DNA of 64,000 bases from DATHBD01 sp035296325. GTDB lineage: Bacteria; Actinomycetota; Actinomycetes; Mycobacteriales; Micromonosporaceae. Under the pieces are notes generated by a model, which was not told where the DNA came from, did no database searches, and worked only from the letters and a program-made list of their open reading frames with translations. Positions 50,653 to 59,760 of the stretch are shown one piece after another. The first letter of the stretch is position 1. Every line of letters begins with the position of its first letter. Made by a program: the position numbers and the translations under genes. The stretch lies in NCBI GenBank assembly GCA_035296325.1, contig DATHBD010000026.1, positions 1 to 64,000 of the forward strand, read 5' to 3'.

Positions 50653-51341
50653 TGCTCCGCGAGGAGCACCTTCATGAACGTGTCCGGACTCATCTGCGCG
50701 TCGGGCTCCGGCAGGGCGATCTCCCGCCGCCCGGTGCGGGTCAGGGTGAGCGTCACCGTGCTGGGTGGCTGGGACAACTCCGGGTCGGGACCCTGGTAAC
50801 CCGGCAACTCGATCTCCACGTAACGGATCAGGTGGTCCGGGGTGATCTCGACGATGCCTTCGGCGGAGCGGTTGATCAGATCGGTGCGGGTCTCGTGCAG
50901 TCCGCGTCGCAGGGACGCCGCCTCGGGCTCGGGCGCGGTGCGGAAGATGGCCGGGAAGTGCAGCGTGAACCGGTACCGCCCCGTGGTGCCGGTCTCGCTC
51001 ACGTCGCGCACGCCGTACAGCCAGTAGAGCATCGCCAACGTCGTTGCCCCGATGCCATGCGCTTCCAGGCTCACCCAGTGCGCGCCGTCTGCCGAGGTGG
51101 CCTGGAAGATCGTCGAGCCGGAGTGGTACGTCCACATGCGGAGAATGTCGCCCTGCTCCTCCGGGAGCAGGTCCATCGCCATCTCGGCTGCGACAATCGG
51201 CCCGTCGAAGTCGACGTATCCCTGCGTCGTCATCGAGATCCCGTGGTCTGAACGGGCCCCGAGGTAGTGCTCGAACTGGTATGGGCCGTTCGCGACTGTG
51301 CGACGCAGAGCCTCGATGAGCTGAGTCGGCAGGGAATCCAT
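50646..51341 (-). CDS. Hypothetical protein, possibly LppX/LprAFG-like fold
   Basis: Encodes 231 residues without signal peptide: LIEALRRTVANGPYQFEHYL, GYVDFDGPIVAAEM, HSGSTIFQATSADGAHW and several beta strands (RYVEIELPG, STVTLTLTRTG). The alternation resembles the LppX/LprAFG beta-rich lipid-carrier fold, but this is weak. ATG 51341 with GGAG eight bases ahead is preferred to the longer frame. Function unknown. Confidence 0.65.
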   Translation of the reverse strand: MDSLPTQLIEALRRTVANGPYQFEHYLGARSDHGISMTTQGYVDFDGPIVAAEMAMDLLPEEQGDILRMWTYHSGSTIFQATSADGAHWVSLEAHGIGATTLAMLYWLYGVRDVSETGTTGRYRFTLHFPAIFRTAPEPEAASLRRGLHETRTDLINRSAEGIVEITPDHLIRYVEIELPGYQGPDPELSQPPSTVTLTLTRTGRREIALPEPDAQMSPDTFMKVLLAEHH

Positions 51342-51490
51342 TGAGATCTCCGTCCGCAGTGCTTCGGCGTCCACGAGGTCGAGTGGCGGCCCGCGGCTTT
51401 GCAGACAGCGGTTACCCGAACCCCCCGGTGACCTCACCATTCCAGTGAGGACATGGCTTGGTCTCTCGGGCGGACGAGCCGACGCAGACC

Positions 51491-51540
51491 GGATCTTGGA
51501 AGTCCAGGCACCAATAGTGGTGCCCCAGTTTCCAAGATCC
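51491..51540. repeat. Nested perfect inverted repeat (REP-like hairpin)
   Basis: Outer arms GGATCTTGGAA/TTCCAAGATCC (51491-51501 and 51530-51540) enclose inner arms GGCACCA/TGGTGCC (51507-51513 and 51518-51524) around ATAG. The whole can fold into one long hairpin. It is intergenic between divergent genes and shares the GATCTTG arm start with the repeat at 42810. Confidence 0.8.
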
Positions 51541-51604
51541 GGGCGTGCGCGATTTCATGACCCGCTCCCGGGGGGTGGGGGCGGGTGGCCGCGGCAAGGC
51601 AGTC

Positions 51605-52426
51605 GTGGCGACCGGGCCGTACGATCGCTGGGTGGTAGGGCAGGTGACCGCCCCGGCGGCGGTCCCCATCGACGCGTTGCCCTCGTGGGCGACGCTGATC
51701 CGTGCGCCCAATCCAGGCCCGATGACGCTCGATGGCACGAACACCTGGGTGCTGCGGGCAGGCGACGCCGAGCAGTGCCTGGTGGTCGACCCGGGGCCGG
51801 CTGATGAGGGGCACCTGGCGGCGGTCGCGGCGGCCGGCCCGGTGGCGGGCATCCTGGTGACGCACGGCCACCCGGACCATGTCGACGGCGTGGACCGGCT
51901 CCGCAGCCTGACCGGCGCGGCGGTGGTCGACTCCCACGATGGCATGGGCGCCAGCGCCGCGCCGGCCGGCCTGCGCGTGCGCCGGATCCAAACACCTGGA
52001 CACACCGGGGACTCCACCTGTTTCCTGGTGAGTAATGCGGACGGCAGCGAGCCGGCGGTGCTGACCGGCGACACGATCCTCGGCCGGGGCACCACGGTGG
52101 TGGCCTGGCCGGACGGCAACCTCCGGGAGTACCTGGAAAGTCTGCGGCGGCTGGTACGGCTCGGGCCGCTGCCGGTGCTGCCCGGCCACGGACCGGCGCT
52201 CGCCGACTGCGCCGCCGCGGCGACGTACTACCTCCGCCACCGCGAGGTCCGACTCGACCAGGTGCGGGCGGCCCGCGCCGCCGGGGCGGTGACGCCCGCC
52301 GAGGTGCTCGCCCGGGTGTACGCCGACGTCGACCCGAATCTGCTGACCGCCGCGGAGTGGTCGGTCCGGGCCCAGCTCGCCTACCTCGACGATGCGGATC
52401 GTGCCGGCGCCGGGGAGACGCCGTGA
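51605..52426 (+). CDS. MBL-fold metallohydrolase (Rv3677c-like)
   Basis: Encodes about 273 residues. The metal motif THGHPDHVDG (HxHxDH), TPGHTGDS, and PGHGPAL are all present, and GPMTLDGTNTWVLR at the N-terminus is typical of the LACTB2/Rv3677c group. Candidate starts are ATG 51557, GTG 51605 and GTG 51632; none has a strong ribosome site. The stop overlaps the adenylate cyclase GTG (GTGA). Probable RNA- or thioester-hydrolase; exact substrate unknown. Confidence 0.85.
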   Translation: MATGPYDRWVVGQVTAPAAVPIDALPSWATLIRAPNPGPMTLDGTNTWVLRAGDAEQCLVVDPGPADEGHLAAVAAAGPVAGILVTHGHPDHVDGVDRLRSLTGAAVVDSHDGMGASAAPAGLRVRRIQTPGHTGDSTCFLVSNADGSEPAVLTGDTILGRGTTVVAWPDGNLREYLESLRRLVRLGPLPVLPGHGPALADCAAAATYYLRHREVRLDQVRAARAAGAVTPAEVLARVYADVDPNLLTAAEWSVRAQLAYLDDADRAGAGETP

Positions 52427-55400
52427 CCTGCCCGGTGTGCGGGACCGTGGCGGTTCCCGGCGCCCGGTTCTGCCACCAGTGCGGCGCGGCGCTGCCGGCT
52501 GCCGCCACCCCGGCCGCGGAGCGGCGCATCGTCACGGTGCTCTTCGGGGACCTCTCCGACTTCACGGCGTGGGCCGAGGACATGGACCCCGAGCGGGTCG
52601 GTGCGGTGACCGACCGGGTCCTCGCCGCCCTCGCCGGTGCGGTGAAGACGTTCGGTGGGCACGTCGACAAGCTGACCGGCGACGGCATCATGGCGGTCTT
52701 CGGCGCACCGGTGGCGCACGAGGACGACGCGGAACGGGCGGTCCGGGCGGCGCTGTCGATGCAGCGGGCGGTGCGCCGGGTCCTCGACGACGAGCGCGGC
52801 GGTGGCGCGCCGTTGGGCCTGCGGGTCGGGCTCAACACCGGCACGGTGGTGGCCGGGATGCAGGCGGCGATCGAGTACACGGTCATCGGCGACACCGTGA
52901 ACACCGCCGCGCGGCTCGCCGACGCCGCCGCGATCGGCACCGTGTACGCCGGTGCCCTCACCTCCACCACCACCCGGCACCTGGCGTCCTGGCGGACGCT
53001 GCGGCCGCTGCGGCTCAAAGGCAAGCGGGAGCCGGTCGAGGCGTACGAGCTGCTCGGCCTGCGCGACGCGCCGGGCACCCGCTCGGGGCTGGGCGACGAG
53101 GCGCCGTTCGTCGGCCGGGAGACCGAGTTCGGCCGGGTGGCCGGGCGGTTCGCCGAGGTGGTGGACCGCGCCGAACCCCGCGTGCTGGTCTTCACCGGCG
53201 AGGCGGGCCTCGGCAAGACCCGGTTCGCGGCGGAGGTGGAGCGCTTCGCCGCCGGGTACGCCAGCGGGCAGGGCTTCGCCAGCGCGCCGGGCTTCGCACC
53301 GGGCGGGGGCGCCCGCGTGCTGTCGGTGCAGTGCGCGGCGTACGGCGAGCGACGCCGGCTCGGCCCGCTCGCCGACCTCATCCGCGCCGCCATCGGATTG
53401 CCGGCCGACTCGGCGGCGGTGACCCGGGAGGCCGCCGAGGAGCGGCTGCGCCGGCTGTCCGCGCGCATCGTGCGGGTGCTGCGCTCGCGCGGGGAGCTGC
53501 GCCGCGACCGGCAGGGCGAGGCGCGGACCGGCGCCACGGTGTCGCCGGTGGAGCCGCGACTCCCGGTCGATCTGCTGCTGTCGCTGATCGGGTACGGCGA
53601 TCCGGCCGGCCCGGACGGCGGCGGGCGGCAGGCCGGTTCCCGGGGTGGCTGGGTCGCGCCCAGCGGTGAGGTGTCCGACCTGGAGCTGGAGGCGATCCCG
53701 TCCGCCGTGGCCGAGGTGCTCACCGGGCTGGCCGCGGAGACACCGCTGCTCGTGGTGGTGGACGACCTGCATGACGCGACACCGGAGACGGTGGACGCCC
53801 TCGGCGCCACGATCGAACGGCTGGCCGGGCCGGTGCTGATCCTGCTGCTCGGCCGCCCGGAGCTGGTGCGCACGGCCGGCGTACTGACCCGGCTCGCCGA
53901 TGCGGAGGTGGCTGCGCTGCCCGCGCTGCGGGGCGCGGACGCGGCCCGGTTGCTCTCGGCGTACCTGGGTGGTGGCCGGCCGGCCCAGGCCGACGAGGAC
54001 CGGTTGCTCGCCACCGCGCAGGGCAACCCGTTCTACCTGTCCGAGCTGGTCACGCTGCTGCGTGAGCGGGGCGCCCTGACCACCGGGCCGGAGGTGGACG
54101 GTGCGGCACCGCACGCCTGGCGGCTGGCACCGGGCTCGCTCGCCGGCCGGTTGCTCTCCCGGGATCTCGCGGCGGTGCTTGCGGCCCGCATCGACACGCT
54201 GCCGGCGGCGGCGCGGGCCGTGCTCCGGGACGCGGCCGTGGTCGGTGAGAGCGTGCCGCTGGGTGCGCTGGCCGCGCTGCGGATCGGTGATCCGGGCCTG
54301 TCCCGGCCGGCCGCGGTGACCGCGGTGGAGTCCGACCGGGCGGTCGAGGAGCTGCTGCAGCGGCGGATGCTGCGCCGGATCCGGGGCGGGTACGCCTTCG
54401 CGACACCGCTGCTGCGCGAGGCGGCGTACGCCGGCATCGGCAAGGCCGACCTGGCCGAGCGGCACGCGCGGCTGGCGCAGTGGGCCGCGGCCGCCCTGAC
54501 CGACGTGACCCGCACGCAGGGGACCGTGCTGGCCGTACCGCGCCTCGGCATGACCGTCGGCGCGGCGGACGCCTTCATCGCGGAGCACGCGGAACGGGCC
54601 GCGGCCCTCGCCGACGCGGTGGGGCTGCGACCCGAGTCGACCGCGCGGGTGGCGCGGCCGCTCGGCATGGTCGCGCTCGGCTGGCTGGCCCGCGACGCGC
54701 TGGCCACCGGCGAGCCCGCCCAGGCCGCCCGGCACGCGGAACGCGCCGCCACCCTCGCCGGCGGGGTGCTGCCACCGGCCGACCGGCTCACCCAGGCCAG
54801 GGCGCTGCTTCAGCTCGGACGCACCCCGGAAGCGCTCGCCTACGCCGAGAAGATCGCCGTCAACGCCGGCGACGATGTCGGCGTGCGGGTCGGTGCGCTG
54901 CTGGTGGCCGGTGGGGCGTACCGGGCCGCCGGCGACGGGCAGCGGGCGTACCAGACCTGGCAGGAGGCGCTCGACGCGGCGACCGCGGCGGGACTGGTCG
55001 ACGAGCGGGCAACAGCAATGCGCCAGCTCGGCATGGCCGACTACCTGGCCGGACGGCTCGCCGAGGCGGGAGCGCGCTTCGCCGCCGCGTACCAGGTGGC
55101 GCTCGGCTCGGGGGACCGGCGCGGTGAGGCGTGGTCGTTGCAGGACCTGGCCTGGGTCACCACGACGCGGGGCGACTTCTCCGGTGCCGACGCCGCGTTG
55201 GGCCGGGCGGCCCGGCGCTTCGCCGAGCTGGGCGACCCGGTCGGCCGCGCCTGGCTGCGCGGCACCACGGCGTTCGTCCGGCTGCTCGCCGGGCGGTTGG
55301 GCGAGGCGCAGCGCCTCGCCCAGGTCTTCCTGCCCTTCGGGGAACGGGTCGGCGAGGCGTGGGCGGTCGGGACGCTGCGCGCGGTGACCGCGTTCGCCGC

Positions 55401-56130
55401 GGCTGAGCTGGGCGACCTGGCGCAGGCCGACGCCGCCGCCCGGCAGGCGTACCGGGACTTCGCCGCCGCCGACGACGACTGGGGGCGCGGGCTCTCGCTT
55501 GTGGTACGCGGCGTCGTGGCCCGTGGCCTGGGCGAGCCGGCGCACGCGTACGACCTGCTCACCGACGCTGCGGATTGCGCCGACTGCAGCGGGCACCCGC
55601 TGCTGATCGGCATGTCCCGGACCATCCGTGGATTCGTGAGCCTGGACCGCGGAGATCCGGGTGCCGCCGAGGCGGACGCGCGGGGGGTACTGAAGTTCGT
55701 GGAGCCGCACGGCGTACTCGAGCCGGCGCAGGTCGGCCCGCGGGTGCTCCTCGCCCTGGCCCGGCAGGCCCAGGGCGATACCGCGACCGCCCTGGCCCTG
55801 CTCTCCGCCGTCGCCGCGGCCACCGACGCGCCGTCGCTGGTGTTCCCCCGCCGGCACGCCGTCGCCGCCTACGCCGAGGTGCTGCTCGCCGCCGGCCGCG
55901 GTGCGGATGCGCTGGTCTGGGCGAAGCGGGCGGTCGCGACGCCGGGGGAGGACGTCCGCAGCCGGGTGGTGGCGGGTCGGGTGCTGGCGTGCGCGCTGGC
56001 CGTCGCCGGCGAGGGAGCCGAGGCGCGGATCGTCGCGGAGGCGGCGGTCCAGGAGGCGTACGCGACGCAGCAGGTCTCGGAGCGGGCGGCCGCGGAGGCG
56101 GTGCGTGCGGCGCTCCAGGCGCCTGGTTGA
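52423..56130 (+). CDS. Class III adenylate cyclase fused to AAA-type ATPase and TPR domains
   Basis: Encodes 1235 residues. An N-terminal zinc ribbon (Cys3, Cys6, Cys17, Cys20) precedes the cyclase domain with both metal Asp residues (Asp43 in FGDLSDF, Asp87 in LTGDGIM), substrate Lys83 and the transition-state segment IGDTVNTAARL, so the active site looks complete. An ATPase domain follows with FTGEAGLGKTRF near 265 and VVVDDLHD; then a long helical TPR region (from about 700). The architecture matches LuxR-like MalT-related sensor cyclases lacking a DNA-binding domain. It probably makes cAMP in response to an unknown signal; a Crp gene lies 7 kb away in this window. Confidence 0.9.
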   Translation: MTCPVCGTVAVPGARFCHQCGAALPAAATPAAERRIVTVLFGDLSDFTAWAEDMDPERVGAVTDRVLAALAGAVKTFGGHVDKLTGDGIMAVFGAPVAHEDDAERAVRAALSMQRAVRRVLDDERGGGAPLGLRVGLNTGTVVAGMQAAIEYTVIGDTVNTAARLADAAAIGTVYAGALTSTTTRHLASWRTLRPLRLKGKREPVEAYELLGLRDAPGTRSGLGDEAPFVGRETEFGRVAGRFAEVVDRAEPRVLVFTGEAGLGKTRFAAEVERFAAGYASGQGFASAPGFAPGGGARVLSVQCAAYGERRRLGPLADLIRAAIGLPADSAAVTREAAEERLRRLSARIVRVLRSRGELRRDRQGEARTGATVSPVEPRLPVDLLLSLIGYGDPAGPDGGGRQAGSRGGWVAPSGEVSDLELEAIPSAVAEVLTGLAAETPLLVVVDDLHDATPETVDALGATIERLAGPVLILLLGRPELVRTAGVLTRLADAEVAALPALRGADAARLLSAYLGGGRPAQADEDRLLATAQGNPFYLSELVTLLRERGALTTGPEVDGAAPHAWRLAPGSLAGRLLSRDLAAVLAARIDTLPAAARAVLRDAAVVGESVPLGALAALRIGDPGLSRPAAVTAVESDRAVEELLQRRMLRRIRGGYAFATPLLREAAYAGIGKADLAERHARLAQWAAAALTDVTRTQGTVLAVPRLGMTVGAADAFIAEHAERAAALADAVGLRPESTARVARPLGMVALGWLARDALATGEPAQAARHAERAATLAGGVLPPADRLTQARALLQLGRTPEALAYAEKIAVNAGDDVGVRVGALLVAGGAYRAAGDGQRAYQTWQEALDAATAAGLVDERATAMRQLGMADYLAGRLAEAGARFAAAYQVALGSGDRRGEAWSLQDLAWVTTTRGDFSGADAALGRAARRFAELGDPVGRAWLRGTTAFVRLLAGRLGEAQRLAQVFLPFGERVGEAWAVGTLRAVTAFAAAELGDLAQADAAARQAYRDFAAADDDWGRGLSLVVRGVVARGLGEPAHAYDLLTDAADCADCSGHPLLIGMSRTIRGFVSLDRGDPGAAEADARGVLKFVEPHGVLEPAQVGPRVLLALARQAQGDTATALALLSAVAAATDAPSLVFPRRHAVAAYAEVLLAAGRGADALVWAKRAVATPGEDVRSRVVAGRVLACALAVAGEGAEARIVAEAAVQEAYATQQVSERAAAEAVRAALQAPG

Positions 56131-56290
56131 CCACAACCGGGCCGGCAGCGCGAAGCTTTCGCGGCATTCGGGGCATCGACGTGCGTTGTGACTGTCGGCA
56201 CGGCGCGGAGGTCCCAGATCCGCGGACCTTTCGGGCCGATTTGACCGACGGCTGACACTGTCCGGGCGGTACCTGTCGTACCGTCGTACC

Positions 56291-57808
56291 GTGACCGTCC
56301 GACCAGCGCCCAAGGTCCCCGGGTTGACCGGGCTCACCGTGCTGGCCAGGGGCGGGTACGCCACCGTGTACGCCGCCGTGCAGGAGTCGGTTGGCCGCGA
56401 CGTCGCGGTGAAGATCGAGAATCGTCGCCTCGAGACCGAGCACGACCAGCGTCGGTTTCTCCGCGAGGCACGCGCGGCCGGCCGGATGTCCAGCCACCCG
56501 CACGTCGTCGACCTGTTCGACGCCGGCGTGACCAGTGACGACCACCCATATCTGATCATGGAGTTGTGCGAGGGCTCGTACGCCGACCGGATGAAGGTGG
56601 CGCGGCTCGCCCCGACCGAGGTGCGTGACGTCGGTGTGAAGATCGCCGATGCCCTCAGCGACGCGCACTCTCTCGGCGTGCTGCACCGCGATGTCAAGCC
56701 GGCGAACATTCTCCATTCCGGCTTCGGTGAGCCGACCCTCGCGGACTTCGGGCTCGCCATCCTGGCCGAGGTCCGGGACACATCGGTCACGTTCGACGTG
56801 CTCACCCCGGCGTACGCCGCGCCGGAGATCTTCCGCCACGCCGAGCCCGGCGCGCCCGGCGACGTGTACGCGCTCTCCGCCACGCTCTACGCACTGATGC
56901 GCGGTCGGCCGCCCCGCTGGCCGACGGAGGGAACACCGAGCCTGGTCGCCGTGATGGACATGTTCTCGCAGCGGATACCGGACCTGCCCGGAGTGCCACC
57001 CGCGTTCATGGGGCTGCTGCGCGCCGGGATGGCGAACGACCACGCGTCCCGCCCCACAGCGCTGGAGTTCCGCGACGGACTGACCGCGCTGGAACTCGAC
57101 GTCGCGGCGGTGGAGGCGCGGGATCAGTCGAGAGGGCCGAGGGGTCAGCAACAACGCCCGGTTGCCGCGGCGGTGTCCCGTGCTGGCCATGCCGGGGCGG
57201 AGCCGGGCGCTGACGAGGTGACGGTGGCGTCCGGCGTACGGCCCAAGCCGGAGCGGCGTCGCTGGTGGTGGCCGCTCGGAGCGGTGGCGGCCGTGGCGTC
57301 GTTGGCGCTGTCGCCGCTCATCGGCCACGCGTTCGGCGGGTTGCTGCCCGGCGCTTCGTTGGCCTGGTCGGTCACGCCGCGTTCCGCCGCCCCGTCAACG
57401 CCGGCGCAGCCGTGCAGCCGGTTCCTCCTGCCGGACGCCCGGTGCCCGGGCGGCCATGAATGCTACGGCGACCTCTCCGCCGCGGGCACCGCCCCGCGGG
57501 TCGACTGCGCCGGGCGGCACACCTGGGAGGTCTTCGCACTCGCCGAGTTGCCGGCGGACGAGCCGGGCACCGATTACGCCGCGGTGCGCGGCAACCGTAC
57601 GGTGCAGGGCATCTGCGGCCAGGTCGGCCTGGTCACGTTGGTGCCGCTCGAGGAGCTGACCTCGTGGCGGGTCGATGTCCTGCCACCGGGCGGGCGCGGC
57701 GACCGGACGTACCGCTGCCTCGCCGGCAGGGGCGCGGGGCAGCTGACCTCGCCCACTCTCGGCACGTCCGCCGCTCCGGCGCCGTGGCCGTCCCCTTCCG
57801 GGCGCTGA
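56291..57808 (+). CDS. Membrane Ser/Thr protein kinase (PknB-like)
   Basis: Encodes 505 residues. Kinase domain with Lys41 in VAVKIEN, HRDVKPANI (132-140), DFGLA (152-156) and APE. The glycine loop is short (ARGGYATVYAAV). A juxtamembrane linker leads to one membrane helix (about 325-345) and an extracellular domain with six or so Cys residues (CSRFLLPDARCPGGHECYGD, CAGRHTWEVFA, GICGQVG), probably disulfide-bonded and resembling a septum-formation-like domain. GTG 56291 start. Single gene followed by a strong terminator. Confidence 0.9.
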   Translation: MTVRPAPKVPGLTGLTVLARGGYATVYAAVQESVGRDVAVKIENRRLETEHDQRRFLREARAAGRMSSHPHVVDLFDAGVTSDDHPYLIMELCEGSYADRMKVARLAPTEVRDVGVKIADALSDAHSLGVLHRDVKPANILHSGFGEPTLADFGLAILAEVRDTSVTFDVLTPAYAAPEIFRHAEPGAPGDVYALSATLYALMRGRPPRWPTEGTPSLVAVMDMFSQRIPDLPGVPPAFMGLLRAGMANDHASRPTALEFRDGLTALELDVAAVEARDQSRGPRGQQQRPVAAAVSRAGHAGAEPGADEVTVASGVRPKPERRRWWWPLGAVAAVASLALSPLIGHAFGGLLPGASLAWSVTPRSAAPSTPAQPCSRFLLPDARCPGGHECYGDLSAAGTAPRVDCAGRHTWEVFALAELPADEPGTDYAAVRGNRTVQGICGQVGLVTLVPLEELTSWRVDVLPPGGRGDRTYRCLAGRGAGQLTSPTLGTSAAPAPWPSPSGR

Positions 57809-57837
57809 TCCGGCCTGGCACAGCCTGACGAAAAACG

Positions 57838-57879
57838 CCACCGGCGCGTTCCCCGGAGATTCGGGGAACGCGCCGGTGG
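57838..57879. terminator. Strong bidirectional terminator
   Basis: Perfect 17-bp stem (57838-57854 with 57863-57879) and an 8-base loop between the convergent kinase and GH5 genes. AAAAA precedes it on the plus strand, giving a U-run for the minus-strand gene. Confidence 0.9.
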
Positions 57880-57919
57880 AGCGTTCAATGTCGCCGTACG
57901 GTGCCGGCTGGATTCCTGA

Positions 57920-59353
57920 TCAGCGGCGGGTCCACCGCTGAATGGTGGAGCCGGTGCAGGTCCACAGCTGGATCAGCGTGCCGTTGGCCGTGCCGGCCCC
58001 GGACGGGTCCAGGCAGAGGTTGTTGTGCCGGTTCACGATGGTGCCGTTGCTGTTGATGTTCCACTTCTGGTTGTTGCCGCCGGTGCAGTCGTAGATCGCC
58101 ACGATGGTGCCTGGCGCGGTGCCCTGGCCCCACGCGTCGAGGCACTTGCCGCTGCTCGTGCGGAGCTCGGCGGCGGACGTGTGGGTGAACCGCTGGTTCG
58201 CTGCGCCCGAGCAGTCCCAGACGATCAGCTGGGTGCCGTTGGTGGTGCTGGCGGCGGGCACGTCCAGGCAGCGGTTGGCGTGCTGCGAGACGAACGTGCT
58301 GCCGGTACCGGCCGGTGGGGTGGTGCCGCCACCGCCAGCCGGTGGGGTGGTGCCGCCACCGGTGCTGCCGATGGGGTAGACCGACGCCTCACGTGACGTC
58401 GCACGGATGCCGTTGGCGCCGTTGAAGATCCGCTGGCCCCACGAGGTGAGCCGGTTGGCGTCGAAGCTGGTCGCCATGTCGAGGTACTCGACGCCGCCAC
58501 CGTTGCCGCTCCACGACCAGCCGAGGTAGCCGAGGCCGAGCCGCTGGGTGGTGGCCATGATGGCGTTCTCGTCGGGATTGCCGTCGGAGTGGTTGTGGCC
58601 GAACTCGCCGACCAGGATCGGCAGTCTGCGGCTGACGAAGTAGTTCAGGTAGGCGTCCACCTCGGCGGCCGTGTCGAACACGCCGTACATGTGGATCGAG
58701 AAGATCACGTTGTCGTTGGGGTCGCTGTCGAAGACCCGTTGCGCGTTGTTGCGCATCGTGAAGGTCCAGTCCTGACCCCAGTTCGGGCCGTCCACCATCA
58801 AGGTGTGGTTGAGGCCGGCGGCGCGCAACTTGGCGATGGCGCCTTCGGTGTCGGCGGTCCAGCGGCCGGGGTTGGCGTTGCCGATCGGCTCGTTCCCGAT
58901 GTTGATGATGACGTACCGCTCCTGGCCGATCAGGGTGTTCCTGATGCCGACCCAGTAGTCCGCGGCCTGGGAGAGCGTGATCGCGCCGGCGCTGTCGCCG
59001 AGGCCGGTGGTGGTGTGCACCTCGAGGACGCAGATCAGCCGGTTCTGCTTGCACAGATTGATGACGTTGCTGACGTCGCTCGCGGTGCTCCGGTCGCCGC
59101 TCGCCGCGCTGAGGACGACCCGGATGGTGTTGGCGCCCAAGGCCTTGATCTTGGCGAAGGAGCTCGTCTGGCCGGTGTACCAGGCGTGCCCGTGGTTGAC
59201 GCCGCGCATGATGAATTCGCGGTCGTTGGCGTCGTACAGTCGGCCATTCGACACGTAGAACCCAGTGGCCGCGCGGGCCGGCTGGACGGCGATGGCGACC
59301 GCGGCGATGGTGGCGAGGAGGGCCACCGCGGCGAAGCTCAATTTCTTGATCAT
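57920..59353 (-). CDS. Secreted GH5-family endo-beta-mannanase-like glycosidase with CBM13
   Basis: Encodes 477 residues. Signal peptide 1-29, then a GH5 barrel with RGVNHGHAWY, acid/base Glu155 in NIGNEPIG and nucleophile Glu250 in ILVGEFGHNH, plus WSWSGNGGGVEYLDM, typical of bacterial GH5_8 mannanases. A Gly/Thr/Pro linker with two GGGTTPPAG units joins a ricin-type CBM13 with QxW motifs (NQRF, NQKW, IQRW). Probably degrades mannan outside the cell. ATG 59353 is preferred to GTG 59359. Confidence 0.88.
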   Translation of the reverse strand: MIKKLSFAAVALLATIAAVAIAVQPARAATGFYVSNGRLYDANDREFIMRGVNHGHAWYTGQTSSFAKIKALGANTIRVVLSAASGDRSTASDVSNVINLCKQNRLICVLEVHTTTGLGDSAGAITLSQAADYWVGIRNTLIGQERYVIINIGNEPIGNANPGRWTADTEGAIAKLRAAGLNHTLMVDGPNWGQDWTFTMRNNAQRVFDSDPNDNVIFSIHMYGVFDTAAEVDAYLNYFVSRRLPILVGEFGHNHSDGNPDENAIMATTQRLGLGYLGWSWSGNGGGVEYLDMATSFDANRLTSWGQRIFNGANGIRATSREASVYPIGSTGGGTTPPAGGGGTTPPAGTGSTFVSQHANRCLDVPAASTTNGTQLIVWDCSGAANQRFTHTSAAELRTSSGKCLDAWGQGTAPGTIVAIYDCTGGNNQKWNINSNGTIVNRHNNLCLDPSGAGTANGTLIQLWTCTGSTIQRWTRR

Positions 59354-59760
59354 GAACACCCCGGGTCTGAATTGCGTGGGCGGGACGGGTTGTCGACATG
59401 CGGCGAACAGCGAGCGGGCCGCAGCCGCGCATCAGCATATGTAGATGTGTCACACGACACAACACTGAACCGGTTCGCCTGCCGCTGACCTGGCTCTCGA
59501 CGCTGGCGCCCGACCGCGGCCGGGTCGGCGACGCGCGGCTGATGCCCCCGCCGGCACCGTCGTTGCGGTGCCGTAACGCGCCCGTTGACCTCGGCGGATG
59601 CTCTTGGCCGGGCGGCACAGGGGGCAGCGCTGCCGGCGCCGTCCGCAATCGACCTTCAGCGACCCGGAGTCAGTTCTGGCGCGATCGGGCAGCACCTTCG
59701 GCCGTGTAACGTTCGCGAAACCGGCATCCCGACGAGCGACGCACCGCGGAAGTCGCGGCC
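59354..59760. other. Intergenic region upstream of the mannanase gene
   Basis: About 400 bases with no gene. Contains the palindrome GAACCGGTTC (59467-59476), the same core as the longer palindrome at 3231, about 110 bases upstream of the mannanase start. Probably holds the mannanase promoter and a sugar-responsive operator. Confidence 0.4.

Noticed and set aside
52381..56883. 1500-codon minus-strand open frame opposite the cyclase
   Set aside because: Its composition is the low-complexity Arg/Pro/Gly-rich pattern of an antisense shadow of high-GC coding DNA, with no recognisable domain.
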